Counted from the first letter of the stretch, positions 38,310 to 52,863 are shown. The stretch: DNA of 64,000 bases from Leuctra nigra (GCA_934045905.1 OW203761.1:67504626-67568625); one strand, 5' to 3'. Notes: generated by a model from the sequence alone, not told the origin. Program-made: numbers and translations.

Positions 38310-38999
38310 TTGACAACGTTACCCTATATAGTAGATGGTGAGAGGCTTAAAAAGTGCAGAAACACTTTTTTATGTCAGACTCTCCGATTCGCCGGAATTA
38401 ACTGTTCGTGTTATTCAGAAGCTGATGGGTCCACCCCCGATAGATTTTCATCCATTTTTTTGTCAATGTATATTGACCAACAATGTAGGTTAGCCTACAA
38501 AGGTAACAATGTAACAATTAACAATGTTCCTTAGATTTTCATCATTTCCTAGGTTTTCATCCATTTTTTTGTCAATGTATATTGACCAACAATGTAGGTT
38601 AGCCTACAAAGGTAACAATGTAACAATTAACAATGTTCCTTAGATTTTCCTCATTTCCTAGGTTTTCATCAATTTTTTGTCACTGTAGGTTAGAGCTTGT
38701 TAAGGGTCAGCTACGCTCGCTTCGCTCGCTTCGCTAACCTACCCTCACCTAACTTTATTATAAAATTATCTGACCGGGCAACGTCGGGCGACTCCAGGAG
38801 GCAGAGGGGAGATTTTTTTTTACATGTTAATGTTAAGCCTATTATTTTCGAAAAGTGTTTTATTTCATTTCTCGGCATAACGTTGTGTAGGCTTCAAGAA
38901 AATGCGATAAAAATAGGGGGGTGCCACTTTAGAAGTAGCTCATATTGATATTTTTTTATTTGTTTCCTACTTTGTGACGAATCTATTACTCTAAGAGAG
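38310..38999 (+). repeat. Short chimeric A/B unit, 690 bp, with a 466-bp deletion
   Basis: The unit follows A through both 109-bp cassettes up to TAGGTTTTCATC (38659-38670), then continues with B sequence (AAT6GTCACTG). Both parents share those 12 bp, at exactly homologous positions of A and B (352 minus 218 = 134 bp from the start in A; 134 bp in B). The missing 466 bp is the A tail plus the B head. This fits unequal exchange or single-strand annealing between A and B. Confidence 0.93.
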
Positions 39000-41900
39000 T
39001 TGACAACGTTACCCTATATAGTAGATGGTGAGAGGCTTAAAAAGTGCAGAAACACTTTTTTATGTCAGACTCTCCGATTCGCCGGAATTAACTGTTCGTG
39101 TTATTCAGAAGCTGATGGGTCCACCCCCGATAGATTTTCATCCATTTTTTTGTCAATGTATATTGACCAACAATGTAGGTTAGCCTACAAAGGTAACAAT
39201 GTAACGATTAACAATGTTCCTTAGATTTTCATCATTTCCTAGGTTTTCATCCACTTTTTGTCAATGTATATTGACCAACAATGTAGGTTAGCCTACAAAG
39301 GTAACAATGTAACAATTAACAATGTTCCTTAGATTTTCCTCATTTCCTAGGTTTTCATCCATTTTTTAGTCAATGGAGGTTAAAGCTTGTGATGAGTCAG
39401 CTACGCTCGCTTCGCTAACCTGTATTAACCTAACTTTATTATATAATAATCTGACAGGGCAGCGTCGGGCGACTCCAAGGGGGCAGAGTGGGGTTCTTTT
39501 TTATAATTTTATTTTTAAGCCTATTTTTTTTCGAAAAGTGTTTTATTACATTTCTCGGCATAACGTTGTGTAGGCTTCAAGAAAATTCGATAAAAACAGG
39601 GGGGTGCCACTTTAGAAGTAGCTCATATTGAAAAAATTTTGTTTGTTTCCTACTTTGTGACGAATCTATTACTCTTAGAGAGCTGAAAATGATACACCAT
39701 ATAGATGATGGAGAGAGGCTTAAAAAGTGCAGAAACACTTTTTTCTGTCAGACGCTCCGATACGCCGCATTTCTTAGTTTATGTCCTTCAGAAGCAGAAG
39801 GGCACAATCCTGATAGGTTTTCATCAATTTTTTGTCACTGTAGGTTAGAGCTTGTTAAGGGTCAGCTACGCTCGCTTCGCTCGCTTCGCTAACCTACCCT
39901 CACCTAACTTTATTATAAAATTATCTGACCGGGCAACGTCGGGCGACTCCAGGAGGCAGAGGGGAGATTTTTTTTTACATGTTAATGTTAAGCCTATTAT
40001 TTTCGAAAAGTGTTTTATTTCATTTCTCGGCATAACGTTGTGTAGGCTTCAAGAAAATGCGATAAAAATAGGAAGGTGCCACTTTAGAAGTAGCTCATAT
40101 TGATATTTTTTTATTTGTTTCCTACTTTGTGACGAATCTATTACTCTAAGAGAGTTGACAACGTTACCCTATATAGTAGATGGTGAGAGGCTTAAAAAGT
40201 GCAGAAACACTTTTTTATGTCAGACTCTCCGATTCGCCGGAATTAACTGTTCGTGTTATTCAGAAGCTGATGGGTCCACCCCCGATAGATTTTCATCCAT
40301 TTTTTTGTCAATGTATATTGACCAACAATGTAGGTTAGCCTACAAAGGTAACAATGTAACGATTAACAATTTTCCTTAGATTTTCATCATTTCCTAGGTT
40401 TTCATCCACTTTTTGTCAATGTATATTGAATAACAATGTAGGTTAGCCTACAAAGGTAACAATGTAACAATTAACAATGTTCCTTAGATTTTCCTCATTT
40501 CCTAGGTTTTCATCCATTTTTTAGTCAATGGAGGTTAAAGCTTGTGATGAGTCAGCTACGCTCGCTTCGCTAACCTGTATTAACCTAACTTTATTATATA
40601 ATAATCTGACAGGGCAGCGTCGGGCGACTCCAAGGGGGCAGAGTGGGGTTCTTTTTTATAATTTTATTTTTAAGCCTATTTTTTTTCGAAAAGTGTTTTA
40701 TTACATTTCTCGGCATAACGTTGTGTAGGCTTCAAGAAAATTCGATAAAAACAGGGGGGTGCCACTTTAGAAGTAGCTCATATTGAAAAAATTTTGTTTG
40801 TTTCCTACTTTGTGACGAATCTATTACTCTTAGAGAGCTGAAAATGATACACCATATAGATGATGGAGAGAGGCTTAAAAAGTGCAGAAACACTTTTTTC
40901 TGTCAGACGCTCCGATACGCCGCATTTCTTAGTTTATGTCCTTCAGAAGCAGAAGGGCACAATCCTGATAGGTTTTCATCAATTTTTTGTCACTGTAGGT
41001 TAGAGCTTGTTAAGGGTCAGCTACGCTCGCTTCGCTCGCTTCGCTAACCTACCCTCACCTAACTTTATTATAAAATTATCTGACCGGGCAACGTCGGGCG
41101 ACTCCAGGAGGCAGAGGGGAGATTTTTTTTTACATGTTAATGTTAAGCCTATTATTTTCGAAAAGTGTTTTATTTCATTTCTCGGCATAACGTTGTGTAG
41201 GCTTCAAGAAAATGCGATAAAAATAGGGGGGTGCCACTTTAGAAGTAGCTCATATTGATATTTTTTTATTTGTTTCCTACTTTGTGACGAATCTATTACT
41301 CTAAGAGAGTTGACAACGTTACCCTATATAGTAGATGGTGAGAGGCTTAAAAAGTGCAGAAACACTTTTTTATGTCAGACTCTCCGATTCGCCGGAATTA
41401 ACTGTTCGTGTTATTCAGAAGCTGATGGGTCCACCCCCGATAGATTTTCATCCATTTTTTTGTCAATGTATATTGACCAACAATGTAGGTTAGCCTACAA
41501 AGGTAACAATGTAACAATTAACAATGTTCCTTAGATTTTCATCATTTCCTAGGTTTTCATCCATTTTTTTGTCAATGTATATTGACCAACAATGTAGGTT
41601 AGCCTACAAAGGTAACAATGTAACAATTAACAATGTTCCTTAGATTTTCCTCATTTCCTAGGTTTTCATCCATTTTTTAGTCAATGGAGGTTAAAGCTTG
41701 TGATGAGTCAGCTACGCTCGCTTCGCTAACCTGTATTAACCTAACTTTATTATATAATAATCTGACAGGGCAGCGTCGGGCGACTCCAAGGGGGCAGAGT
41801 GGGGTTCTTTTTTATAATTTTATTTTTAAGCCTATTTTTTTTCGAAAAGTGTTTTATTACATTTCTCGGCATAACGTTGTGTAGGCTTCAAGAAAATTCG

Positions 41901-42465
41901 ATAAAAACAGGGGGGTGCCACTTTAGAAGTAGCTCATATTGAAAAAATTTTGTTTGTTTCCTACTTTGTGACGAATCTATTACTCTTAGAGAGCTGAAAA
42001 TGATACACCATATAGATGATGGAGAGAGGCTTAAAAAGTGCAGAAACACTTTTTTCTGTCAGACGCTCCGATACGCCGCATTTCTTAGTTTATGTCCTTC
42101 AGAAGCAGAAGGGCACAATCCTGATAGGTTTTCATCAATTTTTTGTCACTGTAGGTTAGAGCTTGTTAAGGGTCAGCTACGCTCGCTTCGCTCGCTTCGC
42201 TAACCTACCCTCACCTAACTTTATTATAAAATTATCTGACCGGGCAACGTCGGGCGACTCCAGGAGGCAGAGGGGAGATTTTTTTTTACATGTTAATGTT
42301 AAGCCTATTATTTTCGAAAAGTGTTTTATTTCATTTCTCGGCATAACGTTGTGTAGGCTTCAAGAAAATGCGATAAAAATAGGGGGGTGCCACTTTAGAA
42401 GTAGCTCATATTGATATTTTTTTATTTGTTTCCTACTTTGTGACGAATCTATTACTCTAAGAGAG
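39000..42465 (+). repeat. Q-R-P trimer, regular block copy 1
   Basis: Dimers at 39000 (Q), 40155 (R) and 41310 (P), 3466 bp. Private change: ATTGAATAACAATG near 40430-40431, which breaks the GTCAAT/ATTGAC dyad in cassette 2. Unlike the next three copies, the B of its Q unit keeps the CAGAAA hairpin loop. Confidence 0.92.
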
Positions 42466-45400
42466 TTGACAACGTTACCCTATATAGTAGATGGTGAGAG
42501 GCTTAAAAAGTGCAGAAACACTTTTTTATGTCAGACTCTCCGATTCGCCGGAATTAACTGTTCGTGTTATTCAGAAGCTGATGGGTCCACCCCCGATAGA
42601 TTTTCATCCATTTTTTTGTCAATGTATATTGACCAACAATGTAGGTTAGCCTACAAAGGTAACAATGTAACGATTAACAATGTTCCTTAGATTTTCATCA
42701 TTTCCTAGGTTTTCATCCACTTTTTGTCAATGTATATTGACCAACAATGTAGGTTAGCCTACAAAGGTAACAATGTAACAATTAACAATGTTCCTTAGAT
42801 TTTCCTCATTTCCTAGGTTTTCATCCATTTTTTAGTCAATGGAGGTTAAAGCTTGTGATGAGTCAGCTACGCTCGCTTCGCTAACCTGTATTAACCTAAC
42901 TTTATTATATAATAATCTGACAGGGCAGCGTCGGGCGACTCCAAGGGGGCAGAGTGGGGTTCTTTTTTATAATTTTATTTTTAAGCCTATTTTTTTTCGA
43001 AAAGTGTTTTATTACATTTCTCGGCATAACGTTGTGTAGGCTTCAAGAAAATTCGATAAAAACAGGGGGGTGCCACTTTAGAAGTAGCTCATATTGAAAA
43101 AATTTTGTTTGTTTCCTACTTTGTGACGAATCTATTACTCTTAGAGAGCTGAAAATGATACACCATATAGATGATGGAGAGAGGCTTAAAAAGTGCATAA
43201 ACACTTTTTTCTGTCAGACGCTCCGATACGCCGCATTTCTTAGTTTATGTCCTTCAGAAGCAGAAGGGCACAATCCTGATAGGTTTTCATCAATTTTTTG
43301 TCACTGTAGGTTAGAGCTTGTTAAGGGTCAGCTACGCTCGCTTCGCTCGCTTCGCTAACCTACCCTCACCTAACTTTATTATAAAATTATCTGACCGGGC
43401 AACGTCGGGCGACTCCAGGAGGCAGAGGGGAGATTTTTTTTTACATGTTAATGTTAAGCCTATTATTTTCGAAAAGTGTTTTATTTCATTTCTCGGCATA
43501 ACGTTGTGTAGGCTTCAAGAAAATGCGATAAAAATAGGAAGGTGCCACTTTAGAAGTAGCTCATATTGATATTTTTTTATTTGTTTCCTACTTTGTGACG
43601 AATCTATTACTCTAAGAGAGTTGACAACGTTACCCTATATAGTAGATGGTGAGAGGCTTAAAAAGTGCAGAAACACTTTTTTATGTCAGACTCTCCGATT
43701 CGCCGGAATTAACTGTTCGTGTTATTCAGAAGCTGATGGGTCCACCCCCGATAGATTTTCATCCATTTTTTTGTCAATGTATATTGACCAACAATGTAGG
43801 TTAGCCTACAAAGGTAACAATGTAACGATTAACAATTTTCCTTAGATTTTCATCATTTCCTAGGTTTTCATCCACTTTTTGTCAATGTATATTGACCAAC
43901 AATGTAGGTTAGCCTACAAAGGTAACAATGTAACAATTAACAATGTTCCTTAGATTTTCCTCATTTCCTAGGTTTTCATCCATTTTTTAGTCAATGGAGG
44001 TTAAAGCTTGTGATGAGTCAGCTACGCTCGCTTCGCTAACCTGTATTAACCTAACTTTATTATATAATAATCTGACAGGGCAGCGTCGGGCGACTCCAAG
44101 GGGGCAGAGTGGGGTTCTTTTTTATAATTTTATTTTTAAGCCTATTTTTTTTCGAAAAGTGTTTTATTACATTTCTCGGCATAACGTTGTGTAGGCTTCA
44201 AGAAAATTCGATAAAAACAGGGGGGTGCCACTTTAGAAGTAGCTCATATTGAAAAAATTTTGTTTGTTTCCTACTTTGTGACGAATCTATTACTCTTAGA
44301 GAGCTGAAAATGATACACCATATAGATGATGGAGAGAGGCTTAAAAAGTGCAGAAACACTTTTTTCTGTCAGACGCTCCGATACGCCGCATTTCTTAGTT
44401 TATGTCCTTCAGAAGCAGAAGGGCACAATCCTGATAGGTTTTCATCAATTTTTTGTCACTGTAGGTTAGAGCTTGTTAAGGGTCAGCTACGCTCGCTTCG
44501 CTCGCTTCGCTAACCTACCCTCACCTAACTTTATTATAAAATTATCTGACCGGGCAACGTCGGGCGACTCCAGGAGGCAGAGGGGAGATTTTTTTTTACA
44601 TGTTAATGTTAAGCCTATTATTTTCGAAAAGTGTTTTATTTCATTTCTCGGCATAACGTTGTGTAGGCTTCAAGAAAATGCGATAAAAATAGGGGGGTGC
44701 CACTTTAGAAGTAGCTCATATTGATATTTTTTTATTTGTTTCCTACTTTGTGACGAATCTATTACTCTAAGAGAGTTGACAACGTTACCCTATATAGTAG
44801 ATGGTGAGAGGCTTAAAAAGTGCAGAAACACTTTTTTATGTCAGACTCTCCGATTCGCCGGAATTAACTGTTCGTGTTATTCAGAAGCTGATGGGTCCAC
44901 CCCCGATAGATTTTCATCCATTTTTTTGTCAATGTATATTGACCAACAATGTAGGTTAGCCTACAAAGGTAACAATGTAACAATTAACAATGTTCCTTAG
45001 ATTTTCATCATTTCCTAGGTTTTCATCCATTTTTTTGTCAATGTATATTGACCAACAATGTAGGTTAGCCTACAAAGGTAACAATGTAACAATTAACAAT
45101 GTTCCTTAGATTTTCCTCATTTCCTAGGTTTTCATCCATTTTTTAGTCAATGGAGGTTAAAGCTTGTGATGAGTCAGCTACGCTCGCTTCGCTAACCTGT
45201 ATTAACCTAACTTTATTATATAATAATCTGACAGGGCAGCGTCGGGCGACTCCAAGGGGGCAGAGTGGGGTTCTTTTTTATAATTTTATTTTTAAGCCTA
45301 TTTTTTTTCGAAAAGTGTTTTATTACATTTCTCGGCATAACGTTGTGTAGGCTTCAAGAAAATTCGATAAAAACAGGGGGGTGCCACTTTAGAAGTAGCT

Positions 45401-45931
45401 CATATTGAAAAAATTTTGTTTGTTTCCTACTTTGTGACGAATCTATTACTCTTAGAGAGCTGAAAATGATACACCATATAGATGATGGAGAGAGGCTTAA
45501 AAAGTGCAGAAACACTTTTTTCTGTCAGACGCTCCGATACGCCGCATTTCTTAGTTTATGTCCTTCAGAAGCAGAAGGGCACAATTCTGATAGGTTTTCA
45601 TCAATTTTTTGTCACTGTAGGTTAGAGCTTGTTAAGGGTCAGCTACGCTCGCTTCGCTCGCTTCGCTAACCTACCCTCACCTAACTTTATTATAAAATTA
45701 TCTGACCGGGCAACGTCGGGCGACTCCAGGAGGCAGAGGGGAGATTTTTTTTTACATGTTAATGTTAAGCCTATTATTTTCGAAAAGTGTTTTATTTCAT
45801 TTCTCGGCATAACGTTGTGTAGGCTTCAAGAAAATGCGATAAAAATAGGGGGGTGCCACTTTAGAAGTAGCTCATATTGATATTTTTTTATTTGTTTCCT
45901 ACTTTGTGACGAATCTATTACTCTAAGAGAG
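42466..45931 (+). repeat. Q-R-P trimer, regular block copy 2
   Basis: Dimers at 42466, 43621 and 44776. The Q unit has loop CATAAA near 43196. Private change: ACAATTCTG near 45586 in the B of the P unit. Confidence 0.92.
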
Positions 45932-48900
45932 TTGACAACGTTACCCTATATAGTAGATGGTGAGAGGCTTAAAAAGTGCAGAAACACTTTTTTATGTCAG
46001 ACTCTCCGATTCGCCGGAATTAACTGTTCGTGTTATTCAGAAGCTGATGGGTCCACCCCCGATAGATTTTCATCCATTTTTTTGTCAATGTATATTGACC
46101 AACAATGTAGGTTAGCCTACAAAGGTAACAATGTAACGATTAACAATGTTCCTTAGATTTTCATCATTTCCTAGGTTTTCATCCACTTTTTGTCAATGTA
46201 TATTGACCAACAATGTAGGTTAGCCTACAAAGGTAACAATGTAACAATTAACAATGTTCCTTAGATTTTCCTCATTTCCTAGGTTTTCATCCATTTTTTA
46301 GTCAATGGAGGTTAAAGCTTGTGATGAGTCAGCTACGCTCGCTTCGCTAACCTGTATTAACCTAACTTTATTATATAATAATCTGACAGGGCAGCGTCGG
46401 GCGACTCCAAGGGGGCAGAGTGGGGTTCTTTTTTATAATTTTATTTTTAAGCCTATTTTTTTTCGAAAAGTGTTTTATTACATTTCTCGGCATAACGTTG
46501 TGTAGGCTTCAAGAAAATTCGATAAAAACAGGGGGGTGCCACTTTAGAAGTAGCTCATATTGAAAAAATTTTGTTTGTTTCCTACTTTGTGACGAATCTA
46601 TTACTCTTAGAGAGCTGAAAATGATACACCATATAGATGATGGAGAGAGGCTTAAAAAGTGCATAAACACTTTTTTCTGTCAGACGCTCCGATACGCCGC
46701 ATTTCTTAGTTTATGTCCTTCAGAAGCAGAAGGGCACAATCCTGATAGGTTTTCATCAATTTTTTGTCACTGTAGGTTAGAGCTTGTTAAGGGTCAGCTA
46801 CGCTCGCTTCGCTCGCTTCGCTAACCTACCCTCACCTAACTTTATTATAAAATTATCTGACCGGGCAACGTCGGGCGACTCCAGGAGGCAGAGGGGAGAT
46901 TTTTTTTTACATGTTAATGTTAAGCCTATTATTTTCGAAAAGTGTTTTATTTCATTTCTCGGCATAACGTTGTGTAGGCTTCAAGAAAATGCGATAAAAA
47001 TAGGAAGGTGCCACTTTAGAAGTAGCTCATATTGATATTTTTTTATTTGTTTCCTACTTTGTGACGAATCTATTACTCTAAGAGAGTTGACAACGTTACC
47101 CTATATAGTAGATGGTGAGAGGCTTAAAAAGTGCAGAAACACTTTTTTATGTCAGACTCTCCGATTCGCCGGAATTAACTGTTCGTGTTATTCAGAAGCT
47201 GATGGGTCCACCCCCGATAGATTTTCATCCATTTTTTTGTCAATGTATATTGACCAACAATGTAGGTTAGCCTACAAAGGTAACAATGTAACGATTAACA
47301 ATTTTCCTTAGATTTTCATCATTTCCTAGGTTTTCATCCACTTTTTGTCAATGTATATTGACCAACAATGTAGGTTAGCCTACAAAGGTAACAATGTAAC
47401 AATTAACAATGTTCCTTAGATTTTCCTCATTTCCTAGGTTTTCATCCATTTTTTAGTCAATGGAGGTTAAAGCTTGTGATGAGTCAGCTACGCTCGCTTC
47501 GCTAACCTGTATTAACCTAACTTTATTATATAATAATCTGACAGGGCAGCGTCGGGCGACTCCAAGGGGGCAGAGTGGGGTTCTTTTTTATAATTTTATT
47601 TTTAAGCCTATTTTTTTTCGAAAAGTGTTTTATTACATTTCTCGGCATAACGTTGTGTAGGCTTCAAGAAAATTCGATAAAAACAGGGGGGTGCCACTTT
47701 AGAAGTAGCTCATATTGAAAAAATTTTGTTTGTTTCCTACTTTGTGACGAATCTATTACTCTTAGAGAGCTGAAAATGATACACCATATAGATGATGGAG
47801 AGAGGCTTAAAAAGTGCAGAAACACTTTTTTCTGTCAGACGCTCCGATACGCCGCATTTCTTAGTTTATGTCCTTCAGAAGCAGAAGGGCACAATCCTGA
47901 TAGGTTTTCATCAATTTTTTGTCACTGTAGGTTAGAGCTTGTTAAGGGTCAGCTACGCTCGCTTCGCTCGCTTCGCTAACCTACCCTCACCTAACTTTAT
48001 TATAAAATTATCTGACCGGGCAACGTCGGGCGACTCCAGGAGGCAGAGGGGAGATTTTTTTTTACATGTTAATGTTAAGCCTATTATTTTCGAAAAGTGT
48101 TTTATTTCATTTCTCGGCATAACGTTGTGTAGGCTTCAAGAAAATGCGATAAAAATAGGGGGGTGCCACTTTAGAAGTAGCTCATATTGATATTTTTTTA
48201 TTTGTTTCCTACTTTGTGACGAATCTATTACTCTAAGAGAGTTGACAACGTTACCCTATATAGTAGATGGTGAGAGGCTTAAAAAGTGCAGAAACACTTT
48301 TTTATGTCAGACTCTCCGATTCGCCGGAATTAACTGTTCGTGTTATTCAGAAGCTGATGGGTCCACCCCCGATAGATTTTCATCCATTTTTTTGTCAATG
48401 TATATTGACCAACAATGTAGGTTAGCCTACAAAGGTAACAATGTAACAATTAACAATGTTCCTTAGATTTTCATCATTTCCTAGGTTTTCATCCATTTTT
48501 TTGTCAATGTATATTGACCAACAATGTAGGTTAGCCTACAAAGGTAACAATGTAACAATTAACAATGTTCCTTAGATTTTCCTCATTTCCTAGGTTTTCA
48601 TCCATTTTTTAGTCAATGGAGGTTAAAGCTTGTGATGAGTCAGCTACGCTCGCTTCGCTAACCTGTATTAACCTAACTTTATTATATAATAATCTGACAG
48701 GGCAGCGTCGGGCGACTCCAAGGGGGCAGAGTGGGGTTCTTTTTTATAATTTTATTTTTAAGCCTATTTTTTTTCGAAAAGTGTTTTATTACATTTCTCG
48801 GCATAACGTTGTGTAGGCTTCAAGAAAATTCGATAAAAACAGGGGGGTGCCACTTTAGAAGTAGCTCATATTGAAAAAATTTTGTTTGTTTCCTACTTTG

Positions 48901-49397
48901 TGACGAATCTATTACTCTTAGAGAGCTGAAAATGATACACCATATAGATGATGGAGAGAGGCTTAAAAAGTGCAGAAACACTTTTTTCTGTCAGACGCTC
49001 CGATACGCCGCATTTCTTAGTTTATGTCCTTCAGAAGCAGAAGGGCACAATCCTGATAGGTTTTCATCAATTTTTTGTCACTGTAGGTTAGAGCTTGTTA
49101 AGGGTCAGCTACGCTCGCTTCGCTCGCTTCGCTAACCTACCCTCACCTAACTTTATTATAAAATTATCTGACCGGGCAACGTCGGGCGACTCCAGGAGGC
49201 AGAGGGGAGATTTTTTTTTACATGTTAATGTTAAGCCTATTATTTTCGAAAAGTGTTTTATTTCATTTCTCGGCATAACGTTGTGTAGGCTTCAAGAAAA
49301 TGCGATAAAAATAGGGGGGTGCCACTTTAGAAGTAGCTCATATTGATATTTTTTTATTTGTTTCCTACTTTGTGACGAATCTATTACTCTAAGAGAG
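45932..49397 (+). repeat. Q-R-P trimer, regular block copy 3
   Basis: Dimers at 45932, 47087 and 48242. It shares loop CATAAA in its Q unit with copies 2 and 4. I noticed no private change, so it can serve as the trimer consensus. Confidence 0.92.
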
Positions 49398-52300
49398 TTG
49401 ACAACGTTACCCTATATAGTAGATGGTGAGAGGCTTAAAAAGTGCAGAAACACTTTTTTATGTCAGACTCTCCGATTCGCCGGAATTAACTGTTCGTGTT
49501 ATTCAGAAGCTGATGGGTCCACCCCCGATAGATTTTCATCCATTTTTTTGTCAATGTATATTGACCAACAATGTAGGTTAGCCTACAAAGGTAACAATGT
49601 AACGATTAACAATGTTCCTTAGATTTTCATCATTTCCTAGGTTTTCATCCACTTTTTGTCAATGTATATTGACCAACAATGTAGGTTAGCCTACAAAGGT
49701 AACAATGTAACAATTAACAATGTTCCTTAGATTTTCCTCATTTCCTAGGTTTTCATCCATTTTTTAGTCAATGGAGGTTAAAGCTTGTGATGAGTCAGCT
49801 ACGCTCGCTTCGCTAACCTGTATTAACCTAACTTTATTATATAATAATCTGACAGGGCAGCGTCGGGCGACTCCAAGGGGGCAGAGTGGGGTTCTTTTTT
49901 ATAATTTTATTTTTAAGCCTATTTTTTTTCGAAAAGTGTTTTATTACATTTCTCGGCATAACGTTGTGTAGGCTTCAAGAAAATTCGATAAAAACAGGGG
50001 GGTGCCACTTTAGAAGTAGCTCATATTGAAAAAATTTTGTTTGTTTCCTACTTTGTGACGAATCTATTACTCTTAGAGAGCTGAAAATGATACACCATAT
50101 AGATGATGGAGAGAGGCTTAAAAAGTGCATAAACACTTTTTTCTGTCAGACGCTCCGATACGCCGCATTTCTTAGTTTATGTCCTTCAGAAGCAGAAGGG
50201 CACAATCCTGATAGGTTTTCATCAATTTTTTGTCACTGTAGGTTAGAGCTTGTTAAGGGTCAGCTACGCTCGCTTCGCTCGCTTCGCTAACCTACCCTCA
50301 CCTAACTTTATTATAAAATTATCTGACCGGGCAACGTCGGGCGACTCCAGGAGGCAGAGGGGAGATTTTTTTTTACATGTTAATGTTAAGCCTATTATTT
50401 TCGAAAAGTGTTTTATTTCATTTCTCGGCATAACGTTGTGTAGGCTTCAAGAAAATGCGATAAAAATAGGAAGGTGCCACTTTAGAAGTAGCTCATATTG
50501 ATATTTTTTTATTTGTTTCCTACTTTGTGACGAATCTATTACTCTAAGAGAGTTGACAACGTTACCCTATATAGTAGATGGTGAGAGGCTTAAAAAGTGC
50601 AGAAACACTTTTTTATGTCAGACTCTCCGATTCGCCGGAATTAACTGTTCGTGTTATTCAGAAGCTGATGGGTCCACCCCCGATAGATTTTCATCCATTT
50701 TTTTGTCAATGTATATTGACCAACAATGTAGGTTAGCCTACAAAGGTAACAATGTAACGATTAACAATTTTCCTTAGATTTTCATCATTTCCTAGGTTTT
50801 CATCCACTTTTTGTCAATGTATATTGACCAACAATGTAGGTTAGCCTACAAAGGTAACAATGTAACAATTAACAATGTTCCTTAGATTTTCCTCATTTCC
50901 TAGGTTTTCATCCATTTTTTAGTCAATGGAGGTTAAAGCTTGTGATGAGTCAGCTACGCTCGCTTCGCTAACCTGTATTAACCTAACTTTATTATATAAT
51001 AATCTGACAGGGCAGCGTCGGGCGACTCCAAGGGGGCAGAGTGGGGTTCTTTTTTATAATTTTATTTTTAAGCCTATTTTTTTTCGAAAAGTGTTTTATT
51101 ACATTTCTCGGCATAACGTTGTGTAGGCTTCAAGAAAATTCGATAAAAACAGGGGGGTGCCACTTTAGAAGTAGCTCATATTGAAAAAATTTTGTTTGTT
51201 TCCTACTTTGTGACGAATCTATTACTCTTAGAGAGCTGAAAATGATACACCATATAGATGATGGAGAGAGGCTTAAAAAGTGCAGAAACACTTTTTTCTG
51301 TCAGACGCTCCGATACGCCGCATTTCTTAGTTTATGTCCTTCAGAAGCAGAAGGGCACAATCCTGATAGGTTTTCATCAATTTTTTGTCACTGTAGGTTA
51401 GAGCTTGTTAAGGGTCAGCTACGCTCGCTTCGCTCGCTTCGCTAACCTACCCTCACCTAACTTTATTATAAAATTATCTGACCGGGCAACGTCGGGCGAC
51501 TCCAGGAGGCAGAGGGGAGATTTTTTTTTACATGTTAATGTTAAGCCTATTATTTTCGAAAAGTGTTTTATTTCATTTCTCGGCATAACGTTGTGTAGGC
51601 TTCAAGAAAATGCGATAAAAATAGGGGGGTGCCACTTTAGAAGTAGCTCATATTGATATTTTTTTATTTGTTTCCTACTTTGTGACGAATCTATTACTCT
51701 AAGAGAGTTGACAACGTTACCCTATATAGTAGATGGTGAGAGGCTTAAAAAGTGCAGAAACACTTTTTTATGTCAGACTCTCCGATTCGCCGGAATTAAC
51801 TGTTCGTGTTATTCAGAAGCTGATGGGTCCACCCCCGATAGATTTTCATCCATTTTTTTGTCAATGTATATTGACCAACAATGTAGGTTAGCCTACAAAG
51901 GTAACAATGTAACAATTAACAATGTTCCTTAGATTTCCATCATTTCCTAGGTTTTCATCCATTTTTTTGTCAATGTATATTGACCAACAATGTAGGTTAG
52001 CCTACAAAGGTAACAATGTAACAATTAACAATGTTCCTTAGATTTTCCTCATTTCCTAGGTTTTCATCCATTTTTTAGTCAATGGAGGTTAAAGCTTGTG
52101 ATGAGTCAGCTACGCTCGCTTCGCTAACCTGTATTAACCTAACTTTATTATATAATAATCTGACAGGGCAGCATCGGGCGACTCCAAGGGGGCAGAGTGG
52201 GGTTCTTTTTTATAATTTTATTTTTAAGCCTATTTTTTTTCGAAAAGTGTTTTATTACATTTCTCGGCATAACGTTGTGTAGGCTTCAAGAAAATTCGAT

Positions 52301-52863
52301 AAAAACAGGGGGGTGCCACTTTAGAAGTAGCTCATATTGAAAAAATTTTGTTTGTTTCCTACTTTGTGACGAATCTATTACTCTTAGAGAGCTGAAAATG
52401 ATACACCATATAGATGATGGAGAGAGGCTTAAAAAGTGCATTAACACTTTTTTCTGTCAGACGCTCCGATACGCCGCATTTCTTAGTTTATGTCCTTCAG
52501 AAGCAGAAGGGCACAATCCTGATAGGTTTTCATCAATTTTTTGTCACTGTAGGTTAGAGCTTGTTAAGGGTCAGCTACGCTCGCTTCGCTCGCTTCGCTA
52601 ACCTACCCTCACCTAACTTTATTATAAAATTATCTGACCGGGCAACGTCGGGCGACTAAAGGAGGCAGAGGGGAGATTTTTTTTTACATGTTAATGTTAA
52701 GCCTATTATTTTCGAAAAGTGTTTTATTTCATTTCTCGGCATAACGTTGTGTAGGCTTCAAGAAAATGCGATAAAAATAGGGGGGTGCCACTTTAGAAGT
52801 AGCTCATATTGATATTTTTTTATTTGTTTCCTACTTTGTGACGAATCTATTACTCTAAGAGAG
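49398..52863 (+). repeat. Q-R-P trimer, regular block copy 4
   Basis: Dimers at 49398, 50553 and 51708. The P unit has several private changes: AGATTTCCATC near 51937, GCAGCATCGGG near 52173, loop CATTAA near 52440 and GCGACTAAAGG near 52658. After this copy the regular trimer order stops. Confidence 0.92.
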
